Origin: Streptomyces sp. NRRL F-525
Lineage (GTDB): Bacteria > Actinomycetota > Actinomycetes > Streptomycetales > Streptomycetaceae
Direction: 5' to 3'
Assembly (NCBI RefSeq): GCF_000716605.1
Contig: NZ_JNXE01000036.1
Coordinates: 42,315 to 106,314, forward strand
DNA length: 64,000 nt
Shown here: positions 32,662-41,378 of the stretch, piece by piece
Layout: every line of letters begins with the position of its first letter
Numbering within the stretch: the first letter of the stretch is position 1
Translations under genes and position numbers: made by a program
Notes under the pieces: generated by a model
Databases searched by the model: none
What the model was told of the DNA's origin: nothing
The model's input: the letters and a program-made list of their open reading frames with translations, nothing else

Positions 32662-33819
32662 TCACTTACCCCCCTCTTCGTCCGCGAACGACGCCTGGTA
32701 GGCGGCGAACTGGGCCCTCTCCTCGTCGACGAGCGCGTGCCCGTCCGCGTACACGTGCTCGAAGATGGCGAACCGGTCCGGGTCCGGCATGGCACGGACC
32801 GCTTCACGCACTCGTCTGCCCAACGCCTCGCTCTCCGTCTCCAGTTCCGCGAAAAATCCCTCATCCGCGTGATGCGCGGCCTCGAGATACGTGCGCAGGC
32901 GCAGGATCGGGTCCTTCGCCTCCCAGGACTCGCGCTCCTCGTCGGCCCGGTACTTCGTCGGGTCGTCGGAGGTGGTGTGCGCGCCCATGCGGTACGTGTA
33001 CGCCTCGACGAGCGTCGGTCCCTCGCCGTTGCGGGCCCGCTCCAGCGCCCACTTGGTGACCGCGAGGCAGGCCAGGACGTCGTTGCCGTCGACGCGGACG
33101 CCCGGGAAGCCGTAGCCCTGGGCGCGCTGGTAGAGCGGGACGCGGGTCTGCTTCTCGGTGGGCTCGGAGATGGCCCACTGGTTGTTCTGGCAGAAGAACA
33201 CGACCGGCGCGTTGTAGACCGCGGAGAAGGTGAACGACTCGGCGACGTCGCCCTGGCTGGAGGCGCCGTCCCCGAAGTACGCGATCACGGCGCTGTCGGC
33301 GCCGTCCATGGTGACGCCCATCGCGTAGCCCGTGGCGTGCAGCGTCTGGGAGCCGATGACGATCGTGTACAGGTGGAAGTTGTTCGTGTTCGGGTCCCAG
33401 CCGCCGTGGTTGACGCCCCGGAACATGCCGAGCAGGTTGGTCGGGTCGACGCCGCGGCACCAGGCGACGCCGTGCTCGCGGTAGGTCGGGAAGACGTAGT
33501 CGTCCTCCCGGGTGGCCCGCCCGGAGCCGATCTGGGCGGCCTCCTGGCCGAGCAGCGACGCCCACAGGCCCAGCTCGCCCTGGCGCTGCAGGGCGGTGGC
33601 CTCGGCGTCGAAGCGGCGGGTGAGCACCATGTCGCGGTACAGGCCGCGGAGCTCATCGGGGGTGATGCCGGCGACGTACTTGTCGTACGGGGCGGTCTTC
33701 GCGTTCTTGACTCGCTTGCCCTCGGGCGTCAGCAGCTGGACGAGGTCCGGGTCGGCGCCCTTGGCCTTGCTTCCGGCGCTGCGTCGCGGCTTGCGCGGGG
33801 CAGTGCTCTCCACGGTCAC
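32662..33819 (-). CDS. bkdA: Branched-chain 2-oxo acid dehydrogenase E1 alpha, cluster 1
   Basis: A 385-aa alpha chain that decarboxylates branched 2-oxo acids on thiamine diphosphate. The TPP-binding stretch starts at YFGDGASSQGDVAESF (about residue 176) and ends at CQNNQWAIS; YRMGAHTTSDDPTKYR is the phosphorylation-loop region of the family. GTG 33819 follows GGAGGAG. First gene of the cluster; its promoter must lie in the 321-bp gap upstream. Confidence 0.93.
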   Translation of the reverse strand: MTVESTAPRKPRRSAGSKAKGADPDLVQLLTPEGKRVKNAKTAPYDKYVAGITPDELRGLYRDMVLTRRFDAEATALQRQGELGLWASLLGQEAAQIGSGRATREDDYVFPTYREHGVAWCRGVDPTNLLGMFRGVNHGGWDPNTNNFHLYTIVIGSQTLHATGYAMGVTMDGADSAVIAYFGDGASSQGDVAESFTFSAVYNAPVVFFCQNNQWAISEPTEKQTRVPLYQRAQGYGFPGVRVDGNDVLACLAVTKWALERARNGEGPTLVEAYTYRMGAHTTSDDPTKYRADEERESWEAKDPILRLRTYLEAAHHADEGFFAELETESEALGRRVREAVRAMPDPDRFAIFEHVYADGHALVDEERAQFAAYQASFADEEGGK

Positions 33820-34140
33820 GTGTGCTCCTCCGTCGGTCCGGCTCCCCGGGTTCGCCGGGTGCCAGTGCGGCTCACCTGCGCCCCACGGACGCACAGGGTG
33901 GGTGCGGTTCGTCGGGAACAGGCGTGACAGGTGCCCCGGCGAGCGCCCTGCAACAGGCACGTTACCCAGTGCTCCACAATTCTGTGAAACCCCTCCTGAC
34001 CTGCGATTTTGCTTGGATTTCCAAGTAAATCGCGAAAGTCGGGAACAAGTCCTGGTCACAGCCTTGCAGGGGGCCGGAACAACGGCACGTTATCCCGCTC
34101 ACCTCGGGCACGGGAAGAGCCCGTATGTGAGACTTACCGC
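33820..34140. other. Divergent intergenic region (321 bp) of bkd cluster 1 and the response regulator
   Basis: No convincing gene. It holds the ribosome site of the E1 alpha gene at one end and an AT-richer patch at about 33980-34030 that contains a 9-bp inverted repeat. Promoters for both divergent units should be here; I cannot place -10/-35 boxes with confidence. Confidence 0.6.
34008..34029. promoter_or_regulatory. Inverted repeat in the bkd cluster 1 upstream region
   Basis: TTTGCTTGG (34008-34016) and CCAAGTAAA (34021-34029) are complementary at eight of nine positions around ATTT. The AT-rich centre suits an Lrp/BkdR-type site, but the regulator is inferred. Confidence 0.4.
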
Positions 34141-34803
34141 GTGCCCGGAGACGGAAAAATCAGCGTATTTCTCCTCGATGACCACGAAGTGGTCCGCCGG
34201 GGTGTCCACGAGCTGCTCTCGGTCGAGGCCGACATCGAGGTGGTCGGCGAGGCCGGCACGGCGGCCGACGCGCTGGTGCGGATCCCGGCCGTGCGCCCGG
34301 ACGTGGCGATCCTGGACGTACGGCTCCCGGACGGCAGCGGGGTCGAGGTGTGCCGGGAGATCCGCGCCCGGGACGAGTCCGTGAAGTGCCTGATGCTGAC
34401 CTCCTTCTCGGACGACGAGGCCCTCTTCGACGCGATCATGGCGGGCGCCTCCGGGTACGTCCTGAAGGCCATCCGGGGGAACGAACTGCTGAGTGCCGTA
34501 CGGGACGTCGCGGCCGGCAAGTCGCTGCTCGACCCGGTGGCGACCGCCCGGGTCCTGGAGCGGCTGCGCAACGGCGGCCCGCAGCAGGACGAGAAGTTCG
34601 ACTCCCTCACCGACCAGGAGCGCAGGATCCTGGACCTGATCGGGGAGGGGCTCACCAACCGGGCGATCGGCGAGCGGCTGCACCTCGCGGAGAAGACCAT
34701 CAAGAACTACGTGTCGAGTCTGCTTTCCAAACTCGGTATGGAGCGGCGCTCGCAGGCGGCGGCCTATGTGGCGCGGAGACAGGCCGAGCAGCAGCGTCAT
34801 TAG
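34141..34803 (+). CDS. Orphan NarL/FixJ-type response regulator
   Basis: A 220-aa protein with an N-terminal receiver (VFLLDDHEVVRRGVHELL; phosphoacceptor Asp in VAILDVRLPDGSG near residue 60; Lys in YVLKAIRG) and a C-terminal LuxR helix-turn-helix (LTDQERRILDLIGEGLTNRAIGERLHLAEKTIKNYVSSLLSKL). It resembles the DevR/DosR branch. No histidine kinase is next to it. The GTG at 34141 begins the receiver; the ribosome site is weak. Confidence 0.9.
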   Translation: MPGDGKISVFLLDDHEVVRRGVHELLSVEADIEVVGEAGTAADALVRIPAVRPDVAILDVRLPDGSGVEVCREIRARDESVKCLMLTSFSDDEALFDAIMAGASGYVLKAIRGNELLSAVRDVAAGKSLLDPVATARVLERLRNGGPQQDEKFDSLTDQERRILDLIGEGLTNRAIGERLHLAEKTIKNYVSSLLSKLGMERRSQAAAYVARRQAEQQRH

Positions 34804-34852
34804 GGACCAAAGACCCCTCCCCCGAAGGGCCCGCTCAACCGACAGTAAGTGC

Positions 34853-35254
34853 ATGCCCACCGACGAACGGCTCGCCGTCGATCTGCTCGCGCGCACCGAC
34901 CACGGCCGGGTGGCCACCACCCTGGACGCGCTGCCCTTCCTGGCCCCCGCCCGGCACATCGTGGCGGACGAGCGGCTGCTGCTGCGGATGCCCCGGAGCC
35001 AGGGCCATCACCACGCGTGCGTGGACCGTGTCGTCGCGTACGGCGCCGACAACCTGGACTCGGCCGGGCCGGACGACGACCTGTGGTCCGTACAGGTGGT
35101 CGGCACGTGCGAGCCGCATGAGCCGACGGCGGAGCAGGTCGAGCGTTTCGGGCCGGCCCGGGACGCGATGGTGTACCTGCGCATCGAACCGCGGCTCAGC
35201 ACCGTGCACTCCCCGGACGGCGGCCTGGAACGGCGCTTCGGGCCCACCCTGTGA
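34853..35254 (+). CDS. Pyridoxamine 5'-phosphate oxidase-like flavin/F420-binding protein
   Basis: A 133-aa split-barrel protein: a helix with LLARTDHGRVATTLDALPFLAPAR, then paired strands, the mid-part VVAYGADNLD and a closing acidic turn (VEQVERFGPARDAMVYLRIEP). The family binds FMN or F420 and several members pair with DevR-like regulators as in Mycobacterium dormancy genes. It follows the response regulator by 49 bp on the same strand. ATG 34853 starts the domain cleanly. Confidence 0.75.
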   Translation: MPTDERLAVDLLARTDHGRVATTLDALPFLAPARHIVADERLLLRMPRSQGHHHACVDRVVAYGADNLDSAGPDDDLWSVQVVGTCEPHEPTAEQVERFGPARDAMVYLRIEPRLSTVHSPDGGLERRFGPTL

Positions 35255-35340
35255 CCGAAAGCGACCATCGACGACCGAGCGGTGACTTTCTGTGACAAAC
35301 CGCAGCTCAAGGGCCCACCCCGTGCCCTAGCATCGGCCGC

Positions 35341-36372
35341 GTGCCGCCCTTACGTGTACCACCCCCCGTGCCCCACGCGCCCCCGCTGGGCGCCCTCCTC
35401 CGCCAGTACGCCGCCGGGTCCGCCGTCACCTGCGAACCCGTCGAGCAGGGCCTGCTGAACCGCGGCTACCGGCTCCGCACGACCCGGGGCCGCTACTTCC
35501 TCAAGCACCACTTCGACCCCGAGACCGCGGACCCGGCGGCGATCGCCCGCCAGCACACCGCGACCCGGCGCCTGGCCGACCTCGGCGTCCCCGTGGCGCC
35601 CCCGCTGCCCGCCCGCGACGGCCGTACGGTCGCCGTCGTCGGCGGTCACGCCTACGCCCTGCACCCCTGGATCGACGGCAGGCACCGCCACGGCGGCCAG
35701 TTGACCACCGGTCAGTGCGGGCGCCTCGGCGCGCTCCTGGGGGTCGTCCACGCGAGCCTGGAGCGGGTCATGCCGGGGCGCCGCGAGGAGTGCGCGCCGG
35801 GGGCCGACCCCGCCGACACCTTCGCCCTCATCGACGACCTCCTCGGGCACGTCCGCCGGCACCGACCCGCCGACGCCTTCGACGAACTGGCCCGCCACCG
35901 GCTTCTGGAGCGGCGCGAGCTGCTGGAACGGCACGCGGACCGACGGCCGCCGCGCGGGGCCTCCGTGGGGTGGACGCACGGGGACTTCCACCCCTTCAAC
36001 CTGCTCTACAAGGGCGACGCCCCCGCCGCGATCGTCGACTGGGACCGCCTCGGCGTCCAGCCCCGCGCGGAGGAGGCCGTACGCGCCGCCGCGATCTTCT
36101 TCGTACGGCCCGACGGAGCCCTGGACCTGCCGAAGGTGCGGGCGTACGCGCACGCGTACCGGCGTTCCGCGGGCGCCGGTGCCTCCGAACTGGCCGCCGC
36201 CGTGCACCGGGTGTGGTGGGAGCGGCTCAACGACTTCTGGATGCTGCGCTGGCACTACGAGCGGGGCGACACCCGCGCGGACCCCCAGTTCCCGGCCGCG
36301 TCGGCGCTCGCCGTGTGGTGGACGCGGGAGTACGGCGCGGTGTGCGAGGCGTTCGCGGAGGGCGCTCCCTAG
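35341..36372 (+). CDS. Aminoglycoside phosphotransferase-like small-molecule kinase
   Basis: A 343-aa APH-fold kinase. The catalytic loop is WTHGDFHPFNLLY (about residues 211-223) and the metal loop is VDWDRLG; YFLKHHF carries the ATP-site Lys. The target could be a sugar, amino sugar or choline-like substrate and cannot be chosen. With GTG 35341 as start, codon 4 is TTA (35350-35352), which would make it bldA-dependent; a start at GTG 35368 would avoid this. A terminator hairpin lies behind it. Confidence 0.85.
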   Translation: MPPLRVPPPVPHAPPLGALLRQYAAGSAVTCEPVEQGLLNRGYRLRTTRGRYFLKHHFDPETADPAAIARQHTATRRLADLGVPVAPPLPARDGRTVAVVGGHAYALHPWIDGRHRHGGQLTTGQCGRLGALLGVVHASLERVMPGRREECAPGADPADTFALIDDLLGHVRRHRPADAFDELARHRLLERRELLERHADRRPPRGASVGWTHGDFHPFNLLYKGDAPAAIVDWDRLGVQPRAEEAVRAAAIFFVRPDGALDLPKVRAYAHAYRRSAGAGASELAAAVHRVWWERLNDFWMLRWHYERGDTRADPQFPAASALAVWWTREYGAVCEAFAEGAP

Positions 36373-36388
36373 GGACAGCGGAAAACAG

Positions 36389-36430
36389 CACGCGCGCGTG
36401 GACCCCTGTTACGGGGTGCACGCGCGCGTG
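36389..36430. terminator. Bidirectional terminator between convergent genes
   Basis: CACGCGCGCGTG occurs at 36389-36400 and 36419-36430. The sequence is its own complement, so the copies pair, and CCCC/GGGG close the inner loop. It lies between the APH-like gene and the convergent kinase gene and should serve both. Confidence 0.82.
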
Positions 36431-36460
36431 AGTGCTTCGGTGCCGGTGGTCCGGGCGGGG

Positions 36461-38032
36461 TCAGCCGCCGCCCAGGGCGCCCGCGACCGTACCGCCGCTG
36501 TCGTCCCCGCCGGCGTCACCGGTGCCGCCCGTGTCCGTCGGGTCCACCGACGTCGACGCGGTCGGCGTGTCCGACGGCTCCTCGGAAACCGTCGCCGACG
36601 GGGTGCTCGAAGGCTTCTCGCTGGCCGTCTCGGTCTGGGTGTACGACGGCGTCGGCGTCGGCGTGTACTGCGAACCGGAACTCGTGCCGCTGTCGTCCGT
36701 GGCCGTGTCGGACGACGAGGCCGTCGCGTCGTCGCTCGGCGTCTCGGTGGCCGTGTCGTCGGTCGCGGTCTGCGAGGTGGTCGGCGACTGGGTGGTGCCC
36801 GAACCGCCGCTGCCGTTACCGGTGTTGTTCATGGCCAGCGCGACACCCGCCGCGATGGCGATCACCGCGAGCACCGCGAGGATCCACAGCTTGCCCCGGC
36901 CGCTGCCGTGGTTGCCGTGCCCCTCGAAGCCGCCGTCGTCGCCGTTGCCGTAGCCGCCCGGCAGGATCGGCTGCGGGATCTGCGTGGTCCCGGAGGAGTC
37001 GCCCTGGGGCATCACGGTCGTACCGGCGAAGCCCCCGGGCGGGGTCCCCTGCCCGTTGGCCACGGTCACCGGGCCGGTGTTCCAGGTGCCGGTGTGGCCG
37101 CCCTGGTCGTAGAGCATCTGCAGGCCGTACTGGACGAGCCCGCGCATCTCCTCGGCCGTCTGGAAGCGGTCGTCCGGGTCCTTCGCCAGGGAGCGCATGA
37201 CGAGGCCGTCGAGCTCCGGCGGGCAGACGCCGTTCGAGGTCTGGGACGGCGGGACGGGGATGTCCTGGACGTGCTGGTAGACCACCGACAGGGGTGTCTC
37301 GCCGGTGAACGGGGGCCGCAGCGCGAGGAGTTCGTAGAGGAGGCAGCCCGTCGCGTACAGGTCGGAGCGGTGGTCGACGGCCTTGCCGAGCGCCTGCTCC
37401 GGGGAGAGGTACTGGGGCGTGCCCATGACCATGCCGGTCTGCGTCATCGTCGTGGACGCCCCGTGCAGGGCGCGCGCGATGCCGAAGTCCATGACCTTGA
37501 CGGCGCCGTTGTGCGTGATGATCACGTTCGCGGGCTTGATGTCGCGGTGCACGATGCCGTGCTGGTGCGAGTAGGCGAGCGCCTCCAGGACGCCGGAGAC
37601 GATGATCAGGGCCTGCTCGGGCCCGGGCGCCTCGGCGTTGAGAAGGAGGTCGCGGATCGTGCGGCCCTCGACGATCTCCATGACGATGTACGGCACCGAC
37701 ATGCCGCCCACGTAGTCCTCGCCGGAGTCGTACACGGCGACGATCGCGTGGTGGTTGAGGCCGGCCACCGACTGGGCCTCGCGCGTGAAGCGGGCCTTCG
37801 ACGTCGGGTCCTCGGCCAGGTCCGAGCGGAGCAGCTTGACCGCGACCGTGCGCCCGAGCCGTACGTCCTCGGCCGCGAAAACCTCGGCCATACCGCCCCG
37901 GCCCAGTCTGTGGGTGAGCCGGTACCGGCCGTCGCCGACCAGTCCGCCGTTACCCCACAGCTCCGGTGCGTCCGACATTCCGCCGCCAGCCGCCTCGGGG
38001 TCGGACGGGCCCTGAGCGTGCTGCTGTGCCAT
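36461..38032 (-). CDS. Membrane Ser/Thr protein kinase without PASTA domains
   Basis: A 523-aa Hanks-type kinase. Kinase domain about residues 37-300: GRGGMAEVF loop, AVKLL Lys, HRDIKPANVI catalytic loop, DFG in VMDFGIARAL, and TPQYLSPEQALG. A Gly-rich linker is followed by one membrane helix near residue 384-404 (LWILAVLAVIAIAAGVALAM) and a long extracellular Thr/Ser/Asp-rich tail without folded repeats. It could signal envelope state. Starts at ATG 38032 (an inner ATG at 37978 is possible). Divergent from a second kinase. Confidence 0.92.
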   Translation of the reverse strand: MAQQHAQGPSDPEAAGGGMSDAPELWGNGGLVGDGRYRLTHRLGRGGMAEVFAAEDVRLGRTVAVKLLRSDLAEDPTSKARFTREAQSVAGLNHHAIVAVYDSGEDYVGGMSVPYIVMEIVEGRTIRDLLLNAEAPGPEQALIIVSGVLEALAYSHQHGIVHRDIKPANVIITHNGAVKVMDFGIARALHGASTTMTQTGMVMGTPQYLSPEQALGKAVDHRSDLYATGCLLYELLALRPPFTGETPLSVVYQHVQDIPVPPSQTSNGVCPPELDGLVMRSLAKDPDDRFQTAEEMRGLVQYGLQMLYDQGGHTGTWNTGPVTVANGQGTPPGGFAGTTVMPQGDSSGTTQIPQPILPGGYGNGDDGGFEGHGNHGSGRGKLWILAVLAVIAIAAGVALAMNNTGNGSGGSGTTQSPTTSQTATDDTATETPSDDATASSSDTATDDSGTSSGSQYTPTPTPSYTQTETASEKPSSTPSATVSEEPSDTPTASTSVDPTDTGGTGDAGGDDSGGTVAGALGGG

Positions 38033-38353
38033 CAGTCCTCGCCGTCGTTTCTGCCCGCGGTGCGCGCGGTGTTGTTACGGTCTCCGTCGGCCACGCTACA
38101 GGCTCGGCGCAAGCCTCCGGTCCGGGATCAGTGCCGGAATCGTCCGGAGACGGACCGGCCATCAAATCGGTATCACGGGCCGTCGTGCAAATTCTGTGTA
38201 CCGCCGGTACAGCACCTGTAACGCTTCCACGACTCTTCTTTCGCGTACGGTCACGGATCGGGCACCGCGCTTGACGTGTCAGTGCCCTCCGGCAGACTTG
38301 GCCGGGAATGGCACTTTCGATCACTGGGCCGGCGCCGATGGGGGACACGGGAC
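38033..38353. other. Divergent intergenic region (321 bp) between two kinase genes
   Basis: No gene is supported. It should carry both kinase promoters. Near the right end there is a nested inverted repeat, AGTGCC...GGCACT (38281-38286 and 38310-38315) enclosing CCGG...CCGG. TTGACG at 38271-38276 may be a -35 box, but no matching -10 box is clear. Confidence 0.55.
38281..38315. promoter_or_regulatory. Nested inverted repeat before the PASTA kinase
   Basis: AGTGCC (38281-38286) is the exact complement of GGCACT (38310-38315); inside it two CCGG tetramers mirror each other. Possible operator or leader hairpin 39-73 bp before the kinase start. Confidence 0.4.
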
Positions 38354-39982
38354 ATGAGCCAGGACGGCGCACACGGCCGGTATGCGGGGCGCGCGCTCGC
38401 AGGTGGCCGCTATCAACTGCGCGACCTGCTCGGTGAGGGCGGCATGGCCTCGGTCCACCTGGCCTACGACTCGGTGCTCGACCGCCAGGTCGCGATCAAG
38501 ACACTGCACACGGAACTCGGCCGGGAACAGGCCTTCCGCGAGCGCTTCCGCCGCGAGGCCCAGGCCGTGGCCAAGCTCACCCACACCAACATCGTCTCGG
38601 TCTTCGACACCGGCGAGGACGCCCTCGACGGCACGACGATGCCGTACATCGTCATGGAGTACGTCGAGGGCCGCCCGCTCGGCTCCGTACTCGACGAGGA
38701 CGTACGGCAGTTCGGCGCGATGCCCGCCGACAAGGCGCTGAAGATCACCGCGGACGTGCTGGCCGCGCTCGACATCAGCCACGAGATGGGCCTGGTCCAC
38801 CGGGACATCAAGCCGGGCAACGTGATGATGACCAAGCGCGGTGTCGTCAAGGTCATGGACTTCGGCATCGCCCGCGCCATGCAGTCCGGTGTCACCTCGA
38901 TGACGCAGACCGGCATGGTCGTCGGCACCCCGCAGTACCTCTCGCCCGAGCAGGCGCTCGGCCGGGGCGTGGACGCGCGCAGCGACCTGTACTCGGTCGG
39001 CATCATGCTGTTCCAACTGGTCACCGGGCGGCTGCCGTTCGACGCGGACTCGCCGCTGGCCATCGCGTACGCGCATGTGCAGGAGGAGCCGGTCGCGGCC
39101 TCCTCGATCAACCGTTCCCTGCCGCCGGCCGTGGACGCCCTGATCACCCGCGCGCTGAAGAAGAACCCGAACGAGCGCTTCCCGAACGCCGAGTCCATGC
39201 GCGACGAGTGCCTGCGCGTCGCCGCCTCGCTGCACGCGGCGCCCCCGAGCATCGTGCCGGGCGCGCCCACGCAGAGCGGCGCGGGCGTCGGCTCCGCGGT
39301 CTTCCCGCCGGTCGACCAGGCGGCCCCGGCCCCCACCGGCCCGGTCCACACGCCGTACCAGCCGGGTCCCTACGGCGGCACACCCGCGCCCGCCCCCGCC
39401 TACGGCTATCCGCAGCAGGCGGGCTACCAGCCGCAGCCCTCGGTCGGGTTCGGGCAGCAGGGCATCTCGACCCCGCCGCCGTACAACCTGACCCCGCAGC
39501 ACCCGACCCCGGCCTCCGGGGGAGGCGGCGGCAGGAGCAACAAGCCGGTGATCATCGGCTCGGTGGTCGTCGCCGTCGTCGCGGTCGGCGCGCTGATCGC
39601 CGCCCTGTCGATGAACAACGGCGGCGGGGACGACGCGAAGGGCAGCGGCGGCAGCGCGAGCGCGAGCACCTCGGCGACCGCGGTCGAGGGGCACCGCGAC
39701 GGCGACACGTCGAAGACGATCGCGACGACCGCGTGCAAGGAGCCGGAGGAGTCGTACAACGACCCCAGCAAGATCCAGGTCCCGGACTTCCAGTTCAAGT
39801 ACATCGACTCGGTCAAGTCCTGCCTGCAGGCCGCGGGCTGGAAGGTGAAGATCAAGTCCGAGGACGAGAACACCTACGGCCAGGGCACGGTCATGGACCA
39901 GTTCCCGGCGGCCGGCACGGACGTGGACCCCAAGGACATGCCCCAGATCCAGCTGGGCGTCTCCACGGGCAACCCGTCCTGA
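38354..39982 (+). CDS. Membrane Ser/Thr protein kinase with one PASTA domain
   Basis: A 542-aa Hanks-type kinase. Kinase domain about residues 18-280: GEGGMASVH loop, AIKTL Lys, HRDIKPGNVM, VMDFGIARAM, TPQYLSPEQALGRG. A Pro/Gly/Gln-rich juxtamembrane stretch follows, then one helix near residues 398-418 (KPVIIGSVVVAVVAVGALIA) and one extracellular PASTA-like unit (VPDFQFKYIDSVKSCLQAAG ... GTVMDQFPAAGTDV, about residues 475-540). PASTA domains bind peptidoglycan fragments or lipid II. ATG 38354 follows GGGGGAC. Divergent from a kinase lacking PASTA. Confidence 0.93.
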   Translation: MSQDGAHGRYAGRALAGGRYQLRDLLGEGGMASVHLAYDSVLDRQVAIKTLHTELGREQAFRERFRREAQAVAKLTHTNIVSVFDTGEDALDGTTMPYIVMEYVEGRPLGSVLDEDVRQFGAMPADKALKITADVLAALDISHEMGLVHRDIKPGNVMMTKRGVVKVMDFGIARAMQSGVTSMTQTGMVVGTPQYLSPEQALGRGVDARSDLYSVGIMLFQLVTGRLPFDADSPLAIAYAHVQEEPVAASSINRSLPPAVDALITRALKKNPNERFPNAESMRDECLRVAASLHAAPPSIVPGAPTQSGAGVGSAVFPPVDQAAPAPTGPVHTPYQPGPYGGTPAPAPAYGYPQQAGYQPQPSVGFGQQGISTPPPYNLTPQHPTPASGGGGGRSNKPVIIGSVVVAVVAVGALIAALSMNNGGGDDAKGSGGSASASTSATAVEGHRDGDTSKTIATTACKEPEESYNDPSKIQVPDFQFKYIDSVKSCLQAAGWKVKIKSEDENTYGQGTVMDQFPAAGTDVDPKDMPQIQLGVSTGNPS

Positions 39983-39998
39983 CACCGATCATGTGGAA

Positions 39999-40026
39999 GG
40001 GCCCGGCAGCATCGGCTGCCGGGCCC
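39999..40026. terminator. Bidirectional terminator hairpin
   Basis: GGGCCCGGCAGC (39999-40010) pairs perfectly with GCTGCCGGGCCC (40015-40026) around ATCG, followed by CTTT. It stands between the convergent PASTA kinase and bpa genes. Confidence 0.88.
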
Positions 40027-40068
40027 CTTTGTCGTGTCGGTACGGGCTCTCGTGTGCGGGTCGGGTTC

Positions 40069-40608
40069 CTACAGGTACGGGCCGCCCACACGGCCGCCGC
40101 CCGGCTGGCCCTCCTCGGCGCCGTCGCCGACGCCCGGCGGCAGCGCCCGGCGCATCTGCTCCAGCTGCGCCCGCGCGGCCATCTGCTGGGCGAACAGCGT
40201 GGTCTGGATCCCGTGGAAGAGCCCCTCGAGCCAGCCCACCAACTGGGCCTGCGAGATGCGCAGTTCCGCGTCGCTCGGCGTCACGTCGTCCGTGAACGGC
40301 AGCGACAGCCGCTCCAGCTCCTCCACCAGCTCGGGCGCCAGACCGTCCTCCAGCTCCTTCACGGAGCTGCGGTGGATCTCCTTGAGCCGGGCCCGGCTGG
40401 CTTCGTCGAGGGGAGCCGCACGCACCTCCTCGAGAAGCTGCTTGATCATGCTGCCGATCCGCATGACCTTGGCCGGCTGCTCCACCATCTCCGTCACCGG
40501 GATCTCGCGGGAGTCCTCGTCCCCGGTGCCACCGAGCGCCATCCCGTCCTGTCCCACGACCAGGATCTGAGGCTTCTCCGGTGACCTTTCGTTCCTCGGC
40601 ATCTCCAT
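40069..40608 (-). CDS. bpa: Bacterial proteasome activator (Bpa/PafE-type)
   Basis: A 179-aa protein with a disordered N-terminus and a helical core: MVEQPAKVMRIGSMIKQLLE, RLKEIHRSSVKELEDGLAPE, and SQAQLVGWLEGLFHGIQTTL. It ends in GGPYL, fitting the C-terminal hydrophobic-Tyr-X tail that docks into the 20S proteasome. It forms ATP-independent rings that open the proteasome for unfolded proteins. ATG 40608 chosen; ATG 40602 is an alternative. Confidence 0.9.
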   Translation of the reverse strand: MEMPRNERSPEKPQILVVGQDGMALGGTGDEDSREIPVTEMVEQPAKVMRIGSMIKQLLEEVRAAPLDEASRARLKEIHRSSVKELEDGLAPELVEELERLSLPFTDDVTPSDAELRISQAQLVGWLEGLFHGIQTTLFAQQMAARAQLEQMRRALPPGVGDGAEEGQPGGGRVGGPYL

Positions 40609-40769
40609 GCCGCCATTCTCTCGCACTCGTACACCTCACGACCGTGGTGCCCCCCTCGAAAGGTGATCCACCGTTTCCGCATGGCCGAACCCGGAGTGCC
40701 GGAGCGTCCGCACGGTGTGACGCTGGGTGCGTCGATCTTGCCGCCTCGGCTCGGGAGGGGGTCACGGAC

Positions 40770-41366
40770 GTGACTCCATGGCTGCGTACAACGGGACTGC
40801 TGCTCGTGCTGGGCACGGGTGCGGTGGTGAGTCCGTGCGGGGGTGCTCCGGCGTACGGGGTGGTGGTGGGGAGCGGTGGTACCGGGGGTGGTCGCGTCGC
40901 GGTCACGGCGCCGGCCTCCGGCTCCCCCTCCGCCTCCGACTCCGCCTCCGCCTTGAGGCCCGCTTCCGGTCCCGACGCCGCGCATGCCTCCCCCGAGCCC
41001 TCCAGGGCCGGAAGCCAAGCGGGCGAAGGACGGCAACGGCCGGGCCGTACGGCGGAACCGACCGCGGACGAGGACGAGGACGAAGGTGGCGGAGGAGACG
41101 GTGACGACACGGCCGGCCTGACGGCGGACGGTGACGGGAGCCCCTCGGCCGGCCCCGCGAGTGCCGCCCCCGCCGACTCCGCGTCCTCCCAGGAGGCCGC
41201 ACCTGTGCCGTCCTCGCCGCCGCTCCGGCCCCTGCGCCAGACCGTCGCCCACGCCGAGGGCACCGCCGAGCCCGTGCTGCGGATCCTGCCGCTGGGCAGC
41301 GGCCTGATCCTCATCGGGCTCGGCCTGGGCCTGGCCTTCATCGCTCTCCGGGTGCGCCGGAGCTAG
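40770..41366 (+). CDS. Exported Ser/Pro/Gly-rich protein with C-terminal membrane helix
   Basis: A 198-aa low-complexity protein. GTG 40770 has GGAGGGG upstream and opens a signal-like helix (WLRTTGLLLVLGTGAVV). Residues 30-165 are Ala/Ser/Pro/Gly- and acid-rich (EDEDEGGGGDGDD). The C-terminus is a hydrophobic helix, ILPLGSGLILIGLGLGLAFI, followed by RVRRS. The LPLGSG stretch plus helix plus arginines resembles a degenerate sortase or membrane anchor. No known function. Confidence 0.65.
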   Translation: MTPWLRTTGLLLVLGTGAVVSPCGGAPAYGVVVGSGGTGGGRVAVTAPASGSPSASDSASALRPASGPDAAHASPEPSRAGSQAGEGRQRPGRTAEPTADEDEDEGGGGDGDDTAGLTADGDGSPSAGPASAAPADSASSQEAAPVPSSPPLRPLRQTVAHAEGTAEPVLRILPLGSGLILIGLGLGLAFIALRVRRS

Positions 41367-41378
41367 GATCCGCCGGGC

